Shown in pieces: positions 1 through 9,087 of a stretch of DNA of 64,000 nucleotides. The stretch spans positions 1-64,000 of the forward strand of contig NZ_QEWW01000002.1 in the NCBI RefSeq assembly GCF_003121895.1. Reading direction: 5' to 3'. Both the position numbers and the translations under genes were made by a program. Below the pieces are notes generated by a model. That model worked only from the letters and a program-made list of their open reading frames with translations, was not told where the DNA came from and searched no databases. Each line of letters opens with the position of its first letter. Position 1 is the stretch's first letter. Source of the stretch: Ignatzschineria cameli. Its GTDB lineage: Bacteria; Pseudomonadota; Gammaproteobacteria; Cardiobacteriales; Wohlfahrtiimonadaceae.

Positions 1-196
1 TGCGAGTAGGTCTAGAGTAGTAGGCAAAGGTATAGATAGAATAGTAGACATGAAGCCGGCACCAAAGATGCCATTCCGCGGGCATTCAATAGTGATAAGA
101 ATGAAATAGTAGGCTCCCGCGGCTCCGTTGATTGTCTTAGTGGGTAGATCTATTGATATTGAAGATCAATTTTAAGTCGTAGAGTTATCACACATT

Positions 197-229
197 TGCA
201 GGCAAGTGATCAATAAAAGCTTGCCTGCA
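197..229. other. Stem-loop, 10-bp perfect stem
   Basis: TGCAGGCAAG at 197-206 pairs perfectly with CTTGCCTGCA at 220-229 across a 13-nt loop. Neither side is followed by a T tract, so it is not a classical intrinsic terminator. It could still stabilise the end of the leftward ftsB transcript. Confidence 0.5.
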
Positions 230-290
230 CGGGATCGTTAAAAGATCACAATCATAAAACTCGGCAACGCATCAGCTGTTCTTATTATCA

Positions 291-325
291 ATAAGCAATA
301 AGCAATAAGCAATAAGCAATAAGCA
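291..325. repeat. Heptanucleotide tandem repeat, five copies
   Basis: ATAAGCA is repeated five times without interruption from 291 to 325. It lies about 110 bp beyond the ftsB stop codon and outside any reading frame, so it cannot switch a protein on and off. Slippage at this tract would make it variable in length between strains. Confidence 0.9.
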
Positions 326-436
326 TGGTAAATATATGGGGATGAATCGTTTTAAGGTTTAGTGATTGAGAGATTGCTCATTGCGGGCACGAGATTTGAT
401 TTTCCACGGCCCGGTTGATCACCTTAGTAGATAGAT

Positions 437-739
437 CTATTTTTTTGATGAGTCGTCAGATGGGATGACATGAAAAAATGTCTCATCCTCTTTAATTAGC
501 CCTAAGTGCTTTCTTGCTAACTCCTCTCTTGCAGAGTAGTTATGTTTAATGCCATTAATAATTTGGCGAGCATGATTATTCTGATTATGTAACTTCTTAT
601 TCTGCTCTTTTAATGCCTCTAATTTTACTTGCAATTCTCCGATCTGTTGTGGTCCAGAATCTGTATCGAACCAGAGTTGCTTAATAAGTAACCCTAATAC
701 GAGAGCTAATATTAGAAATAGTAGGTGCATTAGTTTCAT
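437..739 (-). CDS. ftsB: Cell division protein FtsB
   Basis: This is a 100-residue bitopic membrane protein of the septum-formation initiator family. In the divisome FtsB joins FtsL and FtsQ and helps activate septal peptidoglycan synthesis. One N-terminal membrane segment (about residues 4-22) is followed by a short coiled coil (about 30-60) and the typical ending with an E-ETFF-VIP pattern, where E. coli FtsB has ETFYRLVP. The gene is divergent from prfA with 92 bp between them. In many gammaproteobacteria ftsB sits next to eno and ispD, neither of which is visible here. The ribosome binding site is weak. Identification rests on architecture and the C-terminal motif. Confidence 0.87.
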   Translation of the reverse strand: MKLMHLLFLILALVLGLLIKQLWFDTDSGPQQIGELQVKLEALKEQNKKLHNQNNHARQIINGIKHNYSAREELARKHLGLIKEDETFFHVIPSDDSSKK

Positions 740-831
740 AATTGATTAACTCGCAATGTATACGAAAGCCTCTAGATTTGAGATAATGGCAGATAGATGT
801 TTTAATCCACTATTATAGCGCATAAGTACTT

Positions 832-1917
832 ATGAAAGACAGTATAATTATAAAGTTAGATGAATTGGCGGAACGATTAGAAGAGGTGTCTCATCTTCTA
901 TCGGATCCAGAAGTAATTAGTGATAATAATAAGTTTAGGGAATTATCACAAGAATATGCTCACTTAGACCCTGTTGTTGCAGAGTTTAATGAGTGGAAGC
1001 GTAATGAAGCTGCATTGCAAGATGTTAAAGAGATCTTTGATGGCTCCGACAGTGAGATGAAGGAGTTGGCAAAAGAGGAGCTTCCCTTATTAGAGGCTGA
1101 GAAAGAGCGATTAGAGAAGTCACTCAGTATCTTATTATTACCAACAGACCCATATGATGATAGTAATATCTTCCTTGAGGTTCGTGCCGGGACAGGTGGT
1201 GATGAAGCTGCAATTTTTGCCGGTGATCTGCTTCGCATGTATATGCGTTATGCAGAAGAGCGTGGATGGCGTGTGGAGTTAATTAGTGAACATCATGGAG
1301 AGCATGGTGGGTATAAGGAGGTGATTGCTCGTATTGAGGGGCAGGGTGCTTATTCTCGTCTTAAGTTTGAATCGGGAGCACACCGTGTTCAACGAGTTCC
1401 TGAGACAGAATCCCAAGGTCGAGTTCATACTTCAGCTGCTACCGTGGCTATTTTGCCAGAAATTCCTGAAACAGAGATGATTGAGATTAATCCTGCAGAT
1501 CTTAAAATCGATACATTCCGTTCATCAGGTGCCGGTGGACAGCACGTTAACGTAACAGATTCAGCGATTCGTATTACGCATTTACCAACCGGCGTTGTGG
1601 TTGAGTGTCAGGATGAACGTTCACAGCATAAGAATAAGGCGAAGGCGATGAGTCTTCTTGGATCCCGACTTTTAGAGGCTGAACGTGAACGTGAGCAGAA
1701 AGAGATGAGTGAAACTCGCCGTAGTTTAGTTGGATCCGGTGACCGTTCAGAGCGGATTCGTACTTACAACTATCCTCAAGGACGAATTACAGATCATCGA
1801 ATCAATTTAACGCTCTATAAACTTGATGAGATTGTCAACGGCGATCTAGATCAGATTATTGAACCCTTAATTCAAGAGAACCAAGCAGGTCTATTAGCTG
1901 CAATAGGGGATGAGTAG
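832..1917 (+). CDS. prfA: Peptide chain release factor 1
   Basis: RF1 recognises UAA and UAG stop codons in the ribosomal A site and triggers hydrolysis of peptidyl-tRNA. The 361-residue length matches the family. The catalytic GGQ lies in [15 protein letters not shown] near residue 235, and the codon-reading PxT tripeptide is present as PET in [12 protein letters not shown], which marks RF1 rather than RF2. The GGQ methyltransferase gene prmC, often the next gene, is not downstream. Instead a phosphatase gene follows nine bases after the stop codon in the same frame. There is no strong ribosome binding site before the ATG. Confidence 0.97.
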   Translation: MKDSIIIKLDELAERLEEVSHLLSDPEVISDNNKFRELSQEYAHLDPVVAEFNEWKRNEAALQDVKEIFDGSDSEMKELAKEELPLLEAEKERLEKSLSILLLPTDPYDDSNIFLEVRAGTGGDEAAIFAGDLLRMYMRYAEERGWRVELISEHHGEHGGYKEVIARIEGQGAYSRLKFESGAHRVQRVPETESQGRVHTSAATVAILPEIPETEMIEINPADLKIDTFRSSGAGGQHVNVTDSAIRITHLPTGVVVECQDERSQHKNKAKAMSLLGSRLLEAEREREQKEMSETRRSLVGSGDRSERIRTYNYPQGRITDHRINLTLYKLDEIVNGDLDQIIEPLIQENQAGLLAAIGDE

Positions 1918-1926
1918 CAATATTTT

Positions 1927-3822
1927 ATGAAACAGGTGAGTGATAGGTTAAAGTTACGAGTTCTCGCAACAACTGATATCCATGGTTTTTATACAAACTT
2001 TGATTACTATAAGGATCAAGTTGTCGATCGCTTGGGGCTGATTAGTCTTGCGAATATGATTGAAGACGCCCGAAGTGAGAACTGTAATACCTTGCTCTTT
2101 GATAATGGAGATCTGCTACAAGGATCTCCTATGTCCGATTATTTGCGTGATTATGCCGTTGCAAATGGGCATCCTGCCTACTCATTAATGAATGCAATAG
2201 GTTATGATGCCGCAACGCTTGGAAATCATGAATTTAACTTTGGTGTCCCCTATTTGCTTGAGGTGATAGCACAAGCAGATTTTCCTTATGTTAATGCTAA
2301 TATCGAGACAGAAGATGGCATCCCTTTCTTACCTCCTTCTATTATTTTAAAGAGAGTTTTTAAGAGTGAAGGCGGGGTAGAGGTGGCATTAAATATTGGT
2401 GTGACCGGTATTTTGCCTCCCCAGATTATGACTTGGGATAAAACTCATCTTGATGAATATGCTATTGCCAATGATCGTCTAATCACTCATGATGCTTACT
2501 CTGCGGTTAAACGGGAAGTTGCAAAATTAAAAGCATCCGGTGCTGATTTAGTGGTTGTTTTAGCGCATACAGGACTCTCGAAACGCCCCTTTGAAGAGGA
2601 GATGGAAAATAGCGGCTACTATATTGCCCAAATTGAAGGTGTTGATCTTCTAATTACAGGGCATCAGCATCGCCGTTTTCCCTCAGAGAGTTATCGTGAA
2701 CTTTCTGAATTGGGCTTTGATGTTGACGCCGGCACAATATGTGGAACCCCGACAGTAATGCCCGGTTCGTGGGCTAAATGGTTAGGTGTTATTGATCTTG
2801 AGTTAGTGAAAATCGATGATAAATGGCACTGTGAGGGAGGCAAGGGGAGCTTGAGAGGTGTGGATCACTATTTAGCGCCCGGCCGGTCGATCAATCCTCG
2901 CTATTGGCAGAGCATCGAAAGCGCTCATGAGATGATTCGAGAGACGATGAATGTTCCTGTTGGTCATACTGATAGTGGCTTTTATAGTTATCTCTCTCTA
3001 ATTCAGGATGATAACTGTATTCAGATTGTTGCTGATGCACAGAAATATGCCGCTGAGAAGTTACTTGCAGATCTCCCCTATAGTGAAGATCTTCCTCTTC
3101 TCTCCGCGGTTCCGCTCTTTAAGGTGGGAAGCCGTAAAGATGATCCAACTTATTTTACCGAAATAGCGCCTGGAAAGCTCTCTTTTAAAGATATTGCGGA
3201 TCTCTATGTTTACCCTAACTATTTGGTAGTATTGGAAATTTCTGGAGAAAATCTTAAAGAGTGGCTAGAGTGCTGCGCGAGTATCTACCATCAGATTCTG
3301 CCGGCAGATGAGGCGCAACATCTTATCAATTGGGCAAAATATCGCCCTTATAACTTTGATGTTATTAAAGGAATTACCTATCAGATAGATCCTACACCCC
3401 CCCCTCGCTATGCACCTGATTTAACAATAATGGATCATCATAGTGAGCGGATCATGAACTTAGCTTATCAAGGTAAACCTATCTTGCCCGAAGATCGATT
3501 CTATCTTGCGACCAATAGTTATAGAGCGCTTGTTGACCGTTTTCCTGGTGCAGGTAAGGGGAATATGATCTGTAGCACGATGAAAGAGATCCCTGAGGTA
3601 ATTTTAGCTTATGTCATGGAGAAGGGCGCTGAGATGTTAAGCCTTAATCCTGATAGAAATTGGGGCCTTGACCGTTCGGCATTACAAGGACGAAAGCTGC
3701 TTATTGAGTCAGCTAATAGCTCAGTATCAGAATCGATCATCTTAGAAACCGCTCAATATCCTATTGTTAAAGTTGGGGAAGATCCTGAAAAGTTTGCACT
3801 TTATCAATTAGATTTTAGTTAA
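1927..3822 (+). CDS. Bifunctional 5'-nucleotidase / 2',3'-cyclic nucleotide phosphodiesterase, CpdB-like
   Basis: This is a two-domain metallophosphatase of 631 residues. The N-terminal calcineurin-like domain shows the metal-binding series TTDIHG (about 15-20), DNGDLLQGSP (about 59-68), LGNHEFN (about 98-104) and TGHQHRRFP. The C-terminal half has the UshA/CpdB-type substrate domain with ATNSYRALVDRFPGAG. CpdB in E. coli is periplasmic and converts 2',3'-cyclic nucleotides to nucleosides. Here the protein starts at the catalytic domain with no signal peptide, and none can be added because the prfA stop codon lies in frame only nine bases upstream. It is therefore predicted to be cytoplasmic. 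Probably co-transcribed with prfA. The exact substrate is not known. Confidence 0.85.
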   Translation: MKQVSDRLKLRVLATTDIHGFYTNFDYYKDQVVDRLGLISLANMIEDARSENCNTLLFDNGDLLQGSPMSDYLRDYAVANGHPAYSLMNAIGYDAATLGNHEFNFGVPYLLEVIAQADFPYVNANIETEDGIPFLPPSIILKRVFKSEGGVEVALNIGVTGILPPQIMTWDKTHLDEYAIANDRLITHDAYSAVKREVAKLKASGADLVVVLAHTGLSKRPFEEEMENSGYYIAQIEGVDLLITGHQHRRFPSESYRELSELGFDVDAGTICGTPTVMPGSWAKWLGVIDLELVKIDDKWHCEGGKGSLRGVDHYLAPGRSINPRYWQSIESAHEMIRETMNVPVGHTDSGFYSYLSLIQDDNCIQIVADAQKYAAEKLLADLPYSEDLPLLSAVPLFKVGSRKDDPTYFTEIAPGKLSFKDIADLYVYPNYLVVLEISGENLKEWLECCASIYHQILPADEAQHLINWAKYRPYNFDVIKGITYQIDPTPPPRYAPDLTIMDHHSERIMNLAYQGKPILPEDRFYLATNSYRALVDRFPGAGKGNMICSTMKEIPEVILAYVMEKGAEMLSLNPDRNWGLDRSALQGRKLLIESANSSVSESIILETAQYPIVKVGEDPEKFALYQLDFS

Positions 3823-3919
3823 TCATCCCTCTTTTCTTCTCTTTTTTAAATATTTATAAATATTTAATCTATTTATCTGATTTGGCATCCATTTGATATC
3901 GACTTGATGCCTATTTGGA

Positions 3920-5347
3920 TCAATTCCTATCTGCTGTGTTGTGAGAGGGTCTCTCTTTGATGCTCTTTAGATAGAGTTCTTTTAGTTTTTTACTCAATTC
4001 AGAGAGAAGTTTTTGCCGTTTACTATTGATCATTGGTCCCTCTTTTTCAAAATATTGGGGATAAGCGCGGAGATATCTATTTTCAGTAATAAAGTGATTG
4101 AGGGCTCGTTTATCACTATTTTTAATCTCTTGGAGATAGATCGGATTAAGCTCCGCGTGACTTCTCCCATTGAGTAGTCCGACAACATAGAGCATTCTTG
4201 AAACAAGAAGATCTATCGCAGTATCATTGATGCAGTAGGTCTCTAGATTATTGAGATGATCGAGTAAAGAGGTGCCGTAATGTTTGAAAGAGGCCGTCAG
4301 TCCTCCTAATATTGCTCCAGTAGCGGTAGCGGCGCCGAGAGTGGTAAAGCCCGCTAAAGCATCAACACCAGCAAAGAGGCCGGCACCAATTCCCGCACCT
4401 TTTCCAAATTGCATTGAGAAATCGATGAGGTTATCACTTGTAAAGAGATCTTGTTCATATTGAGAACCCTCAACGGCTAATTGAAAATAGGCAATGTCAT
4501 CTCGATTAAATTGGTAGAGTGAGAGCAGGGCTTCAAAGGCTCGCTTTTCTAATTTTTCAATCATCTGATTGAGCCGTTTCATCACCTTTTCAGCAGCGGC
4601 ATTCTGCTTCTCTTTGAGTTGTAACGTCATTAAATTGAGATAGAAATTCGCCACTATCTGCATTGCTTGATTTAAGCGTTGTTGATCAGCTAGCTCTTCG
4701 AGATCGTTATAAGCCATAATTTCCGCATAATACTCTGGAAACATAATGGCAATCTGCTCATAGAATCGACGTTTTTGCGGGGGCATAATCGTATCAAATT
4801 CTAAATAGTGATGAATGCCATGAGCTTTAAGATGTTGCTTCCAATCGGTAAGATGTTCACCTTGAATAAAGTTGAGGATGGGGAGAATGGGCTTATGGGT
4901 CTTCTCTATCAGTGTTAACTCATCATCAAACTTAGGTAAGAAGGGGAGACGACAATCGATAACATAACAGATAAGATCCGCAACAAAGAGCTGCTTAATG
5001 ACTTTAACCTCTTGATCAAAAATTGCTTCAACCGCTTGGTCTTGTGCAAATTTAAGTAGGTTTGTTGACTCTTCAAGGCGAGAGCGGGATGGATATCTCT
5101 CTTCTAAAAGATCGAGAACCCCCATCGCATCTTCAATACCTGGGGTGTCAACATAGGTGAAGGTGAGCTCTTGGGAGGCTCTCTTTATTTCTGCTACATC
5201 GATCGTTGTTGAAGCTTCATCTCGAACTTCACCAAAGTTTCTTTCTCGGGTAATTGTTCTGATCAAGGAGGTCTTCCCTGTATTTGTATGACCCACAATA
5301 GCGATCTTTAAAGTTTTTAGCCCCATAATAACCCTATTTTGCTCCAT
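3920..5347 (-). CDS. GTPase with DUF3482 domain
   Basis: The protein (475 residues) begins with a small GTPase domain: P-loop GHTNTGKT at residues 19-26, paired switch I threonines near 47-48 and DTPG at 67-70. No NKxD motif is clear; an LNFIQ stretch stands in its place, as I recall for DUF3482 proteins. A helical region follows, then a glycine- and alanine-rich hydrophobic segment around residues 315-355 that could touch or insert in membrane. Function is unknown. DUF3482 proteins are commonly encoded beside a DUF2868 membrane protein, as here (38-bp gap). It is the last gene of the qmcA-nfeD operon. An alternative start is Met8, which has an AGGG a short distance upstream. Confidence 0.75.
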   Translation of the reverse strand: MEQNRVIMGLKTLKIAIVGHTNTGKTSLIRTITRERNFGEVRDEASTTIDVAEIKRASQELTFTYVDTPGIEDAMGVLDLLEERYPSRSRLEESTNLLKFAQDQAVEAIFDQEVKVIKQLFVADLICYVIDCRLPFLPKFDDELTLIEKTHKPILPILNFIQGEHLTDWKQHLKAHGIHHYLEFDTIMPPQKRRFYEQIAIMFPEYYAEIMAYNDLEELADQQRLNQAMQIVANFYLNLMTLQLKEKQNAAAEKVMKRLNQMIEKLEKRAFEALLSLYQFNRDDIAYFQLAVEGSQYEQDLFTSDNLIDFSMQFGKGAGIGAGLFAGVDALAGFTTLGAATATGAILGGLTASFKHYGTSLLDHLNNLETYCINDTAIDLLVSRMLYVVGLLNGRSHAELNPIYLQEIKNSDKRALNHFITENRYLRAYPQYFEKEGPMINSKRQKLLSELSKKLKELYLKSIKERPSHNTADRN

Positions 5348-5385
5348 TTAGATTCCGGTTTAACCTACTTATTTTACAGATCCTT

Positions 5386-6555
5386 CTATGTTGAAGGGTA
5401 GGGGAAGAGTAGAATCGATTCCCCTTGAAAAAGATTAGCCTGCAATTTTTTTTGCCACTCCTCTTCCCGCTGACTATTTTGATGCGTAACTAAGATAATG
5501 TCAGCACTTAATGCTAAGTTCATCACTGTATAGATTCGACGTAGTAAGCTTCTATCAGGGGTTAATTGAGTATCGATGTAGATCGTAAGATGCGCAAGTG
5601 GCTTTGTTTCTAAGAGTGTTGAGAGCTTTTGAAAATCAGCACGACTATTGATAATCTCCACATTATCGTCAGGTTCTCGACCTGCTTGAGGGAGAGGGCC
5701 CGCGTAATCGAGAGCGATCACTTTTCTCCCCTCTCCATGGCGTATAAGCTTTGGTGAACGTACACTCTTAGGGGCTGATTTTGCAGGGTCGATCACTTGT
5801 TCTTTTCCTAAGTGAAGCCGGTTCTCTTGCACTTTCTGTTCCGCTTTGAGGTAGTTGCGGTAACGCCGTTGCGCAAAGAGAAAGAAGAAAATGCGAGGAA
5901 TTAAACCATAGAGCGCAATCATCACTAAGATCCAGCGAGCCCATGCGGCATTCTCAATCGCTGTCGGAGGAAGATTGAGGCTATGTTCTACTATTTCCAG
6001 CGAGATCAATTCTCCCGAGATAAGATCGGGGAGAAAATTGAAAAATTGGATAATAAGGAAGTAGAGATCACTTCGATCAGGAAAGAGGGTGCTAAAGAGG
6101 TTAAAAGAGTACTGTTTGAGAGTAAACTGAAAAAATAGCGTGACAAGAAGGGTCGCAAAAACCAGAATCCAGGCACCATGCATTACAACTTTGGTAAGAT
6201 AGATTAGCTGCTTAGGGTCGGGTTCTTTAAATTTCTCTTGCAGTTCTCCTTGCCACTTTCCTTGCTCTTTTGGGGAAGATGAGAGACCCTTTCGAAGGGG
6301 TTTCTCTATTTTTGTCCATCCCTTTTGTAGCAATAGTAGAAGATCGGTAAAGAGTGAGTGTCGCCTTACGAGTGCAAAGAGGAGAAAGAGATAGGAGGGC
6401 AGCAGGATTCCCAAGACGAGAGCAATAGGGTGAATGGGAGAGGTTAAAAGAGCGTTACTGCCACTAGCGGTGATAAAGATCACCAGTAGAGAGAATAGTA
6501 GAATCGCTCCTTTTGAGAGGAGTTGATCAGATTTGAAATGATCTTGGTGTTGCAC
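5386..6555 (-). CDS. DUF2868 family membrane protein
   Basis: This 389-residue protein of unknown function is recognised by its two N-terminal membrane segments (about residues 15-35 and 42-63), two further ones (about 130-150 and 205-225) and a long cytosolic C-terminal part with DYAGPLPQ, typical of DUF2868. It is shorter than the family members I remember. It sits 13 bp downstream of nfeD and 38 bp upstream of the DUF3482 GTPase, so the membrane protein and GTPase are probably partners. The C-terminal section contains alternating strands and helices that could dock the GTPase, which is inference. Confidence 0.68.
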   Translation of the reverse strand: MQHQDHFKSDQLLSKGAILLFSLLVIFITASGSNALLTSPIHPIALVLGILLPSYLFLLFALVRRHSLFTDLLLLLQKGWTKIEKPLRKGLSSSPKEQGKWQGELQEKFKEPDPKQLIYLTKVVMHGAWILVFATLLVTLFFQFTLKQYSFNLFSTLFPDRSDLYFLIIQFFNFLPDLISGELISLEIVEHSLNLPPTAIENAAWARWILVMIALYGLIPRIFFFLFAQRRYRNYLKAEQKVQENRLHLGKEQVIDPAKSAPKSVRSPKLIRHGEGRKVIALDYAGPLPQAGREPDDNVEIINSRADFQKLSTLLETKPLAHLTIYIDTQLTPDRSLLRRIYTVMNLALSADIILVTHQNSQREEEWQKKLQANLFQGESILLFPYPST

Positions 6556-6568
6556 GTTATCTCCTCAT

Positions 6569-7021
6569 TTATGCTCGTTGAATTACTTCATAGAGTAGAG
6601 TATTACCCCGAACGGCCTTGATCTTAATTTGGCTTCCTGCAGGAAGATCTTCCCCTTCGATAAACCAAGTAGAGTCCCCTAGGGCAATGCGACCTTGACC
6701 ATTCACCACGGCTTTATCGATTGTCATCACTCGACCGATAAACTCAGAGCCTCTGATTTGGTTGAGTTGGGTGCTCTTAATCTCCTTCCCTTTATAGGTC
6801 TTAACACCGACAATGACAGCAAGAAGTGCAAAAATAGCAAAAAGTAGGATTTGTAGCGTTACGGATAGATCAATAACACTCAATACACCGCCAACCATTA
6901 ATGCGGCGATTCCGATCCAAAAGAGATAGACGCCAGGTAGTATGATCTCCAGTAGAATCAGTAATGCCCCGGCAATGAGCCAGAGCATCATTGGGTTAAT
7001 ATCTGAAAAGAGTGCAATCAT
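6569..7021 (-). CDS. NfeD-like membrane protein
   Basis: A 150-residue short-form NfeD protein. Three or four hydrophobic segments occupy residues 8-80, followed by a compact beta-rich OB-fold domain (about 90-150) containing [17 protein letters not shown]. Short NfeD proteins are encoded next to SPFH proteins in many bacteria and are thought to work with them in membrane organisation. The E. coli pair is QmcA and YbbJ. The start codon overlaps the qmcA stop by four bases (ATGA), which indicates translational coupling. Confidence 0.85.
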   Translation of the reverse strand: MIALFSDINPMMLWLIAGALLILLEIILPGVYLFWIGIAALMVGGVLSVIDLSVTLQILLFAIFALLAVIVGVKTYKGKEIKSTQLNQIRGSEFIGRVMTIDKAVVNGQGRIALGDSTWFIEGEDLPAGSQIKIKAVRGNTLLYEVIQRA

Positions 7022-7938
7022 TTAGAGTCCTTCTGGGCAGATTTAACAAGTTCCGCAATACCCGCAATAGAGCCAACAATGCCTGAAGACTCCATCGGCA
7101 TCATAATAATCTTATCATTTTTACTCTCTGCGATTTTACCAAATGCTTCCACATATTTTTGGGCGACAAAGTAATTAATCGCTTGGACATCTCCCTCTCG
7201 AATGGCTTGAGAAACCATCAGGGTTGCATTTGCCTCCGCTTCCGCTAGGCGTTCACGTGCTTCTGCCTCTAAGATTGCTGCTTGTTTTTTACCTTCCGCT
7301 GCTAAAATTGCCGATTGTTTCTCCCCTTCTGAACGGAGGATTTCCGCTTCTCTGATCCCTTGAGCTTCTAAAATTGCCGCTCGTTTTTCTCGCTCAGCCT
7401 TCATCTGCTTAGCCATGGAATCAACAAGATCGCGAGGCGGTTCAATATCTTTGATCTCAATTCGAGTAACTTTAACACCCCAAGGTTCAGTTGCATGATC
7501 GACAACCGCTAAAAGACTTGCATTGATCTCATCTCGCTTAGATAAGAGCTCATCAAGATCCATCGATCCCATCACTGTTCTGATATTGGTCATTGTGAGA
7601 TTTAAGATTGCGGAGCCTAGATTATTAACGGCATAGGCTGCGCGTGCGGCATCATTGATTTGGAAGAAGACAACTCCATCGACACGAACCATCGCATTAT
7701 CTTTTGTGATGACTGCTTGTGAGGGGACATCTGTAACACTCTCCATCATATTAATTTTACGGCCGATACGATCAAAGATTGGCACAATAAAGGAGATTCC
7801 TGGAGTAATAGTTTTTCGATAGCGACCAAAGCGCTCAATTGTATATTCATAGCCTTGAGGCACCATTTTGATCCCTAAAAAGATTAGGAGAATGGCGATA
7901 ATGGCAATAATTAAAACTAAAATTGCAGTCGTTGTCAT
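7018..7938 (-). CDS. qmcA: SPFH/band 7 protein QmcA (stomatin/prohibitin family)
   Basis: A 306-residue membrane-anchored SPFH protein. One N-terminal membrane segment (residues 4-24) is followed by the band 7 domain with [32 protein letters not shown] and VGGVV-like core strands. A long alanine/glutamate-rich coiled coil (about 175-245, with repeated AAILEA and [11 protein letters not shown]) then leads to the oligomerising tail. Family members assemble large ring-shaped cages around membrane proteases or transporters. It is the first gene of an operon with nfeD, DUF2868 and DUF3482 genes. The ribosome binding site is weak. Confidence 0.9.
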   Translation of the reverse strand: MTTTAILVLIIAIIAILLIFLGIKMVPQGYEYTIERFGRYRKTITPGISFIVPIFDRIGRKINMMESVTDVPSQAVITKDNAMVRVDGVVFFQINDAARAAYAVNNLGSAILNLTMTNIRTVMGSMDLDELLSKRDEINASLLAVVDHATEPWGVKVTRIEIKDIEPPRDLVDSMAKQMKAEREKRAAILEAQGIREAEILRSEGEKQSAILAAEGKKQAAILEAEARERLAEAEANATLMVSQAIREGDVQAINYFVAQKYVEAFGKIAESKNDKIIMMPMESSGIVGSIAGIAELVKSAQKDSK

Positions 7939-8430
7939 AGTAAACTCATTAGGTAGTGGTCATATTGCTCTTCCATCAGCTGTTAAGCTTGAGGGAAGCG
8001 TGTGATATTAAATGAAACTCAATGTCACTCAATATGGATAAGTGTAACTAAATATTAATATTCAATATCAATATTCAATATCGATATGAATGTAAAGTAC
8101 AAATGTATATTTGAATGTATTCTAATAGAACATAATCAGATCAGATCTGCGCTAATAAAGAATAAAAGTATAAGTAGAATCATTAATTAATGATAAGACA
8201 TGATCATTATAGATAAATTGCCATCTCAATGAGTAATTATTAGTGATTACAATTGTCGCTTGTGTCATGAGAGATTCTTGACCATCAATTGCGATAACGA
8301 ACTGATATAGCTATTCTTTATAATATATTGATATAACTAATTGTTATCATTATATTTTTATCATTGACAGTTATTTTAAAAATTTTCAAAAGATCCTATC
8401 GAACACTTCTATTGGTCCATAGATAGAAAA
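7939..8430. other. AT-rich intergenic region upstream of qmcA
   Basis: About 490 bp of AT-rich sequence without a plausible gene lies between the qmcA start and the erpA terminator. It should hold the leftward qmcA promoter. A 13-bp unit is duplicated at 8060-8085. No operator or known RNA motif was recognised. Confidence 0.6.
8060..8085. repeat. 13-bp tandem duplication
   Basis: ATTCAATATCAAT (8060-8072) is followed directly by ATTCAATATCGAT (8073-8085), differing at one position. It lies in the gap upstream of qmcA. Confidence 0.8.
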
Positions 8431-8463
8431 ACACCTATCTAATGATGATTGTTAGATAGGTGT
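8431..8463 (-). terminator. Intrinsic terminator of erpA
   Basis: ACACCTATCTAA at 8431-8442 pairs perfectly (12 bp) with TTAGATAGGTGT at 8452-8463 around a 9-nt loop. Reading leftward the stem is followed by TTTTCTATCT. It sits about 55 bp beyond the erpA stop codon. Confidence 0.85.
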
Positions 8464-8518
8464 CTTCTTCATTCTTTACTTAATAAAAAACTCTTATTAA
8501 TACTCTTAATAGGGTGGA

Positions 8519-8863
8519 TTATGCACTAAATGAGTTGCCACAACCACAAGTTGTTGTTGCGTTAGGGTTACGGATAACGAATTGCTCCCCTTGTAGATCA
8601 TTTACATAATCGATTTCAGCTCCCACTAGATATTGGTAACTTAGTGGATCAATTAAGAGAACTACATCCTGGTTAACGACTTCAACATCACCCTCTTCCA
8701 CTTCATTAGCAAAAGCAAAACCATATTGGAAGCCAGAGCAGCCACCACCTTGGATATAGACACGAAGTTTAAGTGTTGGATCACCTTCATCTTCGATTAA
8801 GCTTTTTACTTTAAGTGCTGCGGAATCTGTGAAGTTAATTCCTGTATCTTCAATCATCGACAT
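8519..8863 (-). CDS. erpA: Iron-sulfur cluster insertion protein ErpA
   Basis: An A-type Fe-S carrier of 114 residues that delivers clusters from the scaffold to target apoproteins. The three cluster cysteines are present: one in [11 protein letters not shown] near residue 42 and two in [11 protein letters not shown] at the C-terminus. The wording [20 protein letters not shown] and [14 protein letters not shown] matches ErpA better than IscA or SufA. A strong ribosome binding site (AAGGAG, six bases before the ATG) fixes the start. Monocistronic, with a good -10 element upstream and a strong terminator downstream. Confidence 0.95.
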   Translation of the reverse strand: MSMIEDTGINFTDSAALKVKSLIEDEGDPTLKLRVYIQGGGCSGFQYGFAFANEVEEGDVEVVNQDVVLLIDPLSYQYLVGAEIDYVNDLQGEQFVIRNPNATTTCGCGNSFSA

Positions 8864-8896
8864 CCCTTTCTCCTTAAATCAATAAATTTCTGCTTT

Positions 8897-8937
8897 ATTA
8901 TACCGCAGATTCAAAAGTAGAGTGAGAACACTTTTGA
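8897..8937 (-). promoter_or_regulatory. Putative erpA promoter with an overlapping inverted repeat
   Basis: On the minus strand a perfect TATAAT lies at 8897-8902, about 35 bp upstream of the erpA start. Just upstream, TCAAAAGT (8911-8918) and ACTTTTGA (8930-8937) form an 8-bp inverted repeat with an 11-bp centre, where a -35 element or an operator would be. No convincing -35 hexamer is seen. The repeat does not resemble the IscR sites I know. Confidence 0.45.
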
Positions 8938-9087
8938 GATTTAAGCGTAGAGAAGCAGTGATTTCCCTCTCTTGCCATAAGGGTTCTTTGGTATCACTTC
9001 TTCGACATTACATTTACGGCAAGAGTGCTTCTTGTTTAATGATTCTTTATCGAATACAGAAATTTTTGAGGAGAGGGGGGACGCCCA

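Larger units (their letters stand above)
1..436. other. Intergenic region beyond the 3' end of ftsB, no gene seen
   Basis: No convincing reading frame is present. The stretch contains a perfect 10-bp stem-loop (197-206 pairing with 220-229) and a 7-bp tandem repeat (291-325). A segment near 118-155 resembles the sequence around the ftsB stop codon (about 407-445), both holding a TAGATCTATT core, which suggests a small diverged duplication. The left edge of the window cuts the region, so its other flank is unknown. Confidence 0.6.

Noticed and set aside
291-325. Heptanucleotide repeat as a phase-variation switch for ftsB
   Set aside because: It lies downstream of the ftsB stop and outside any frame, and an essential division gene is an unlikely target for on-off switching.
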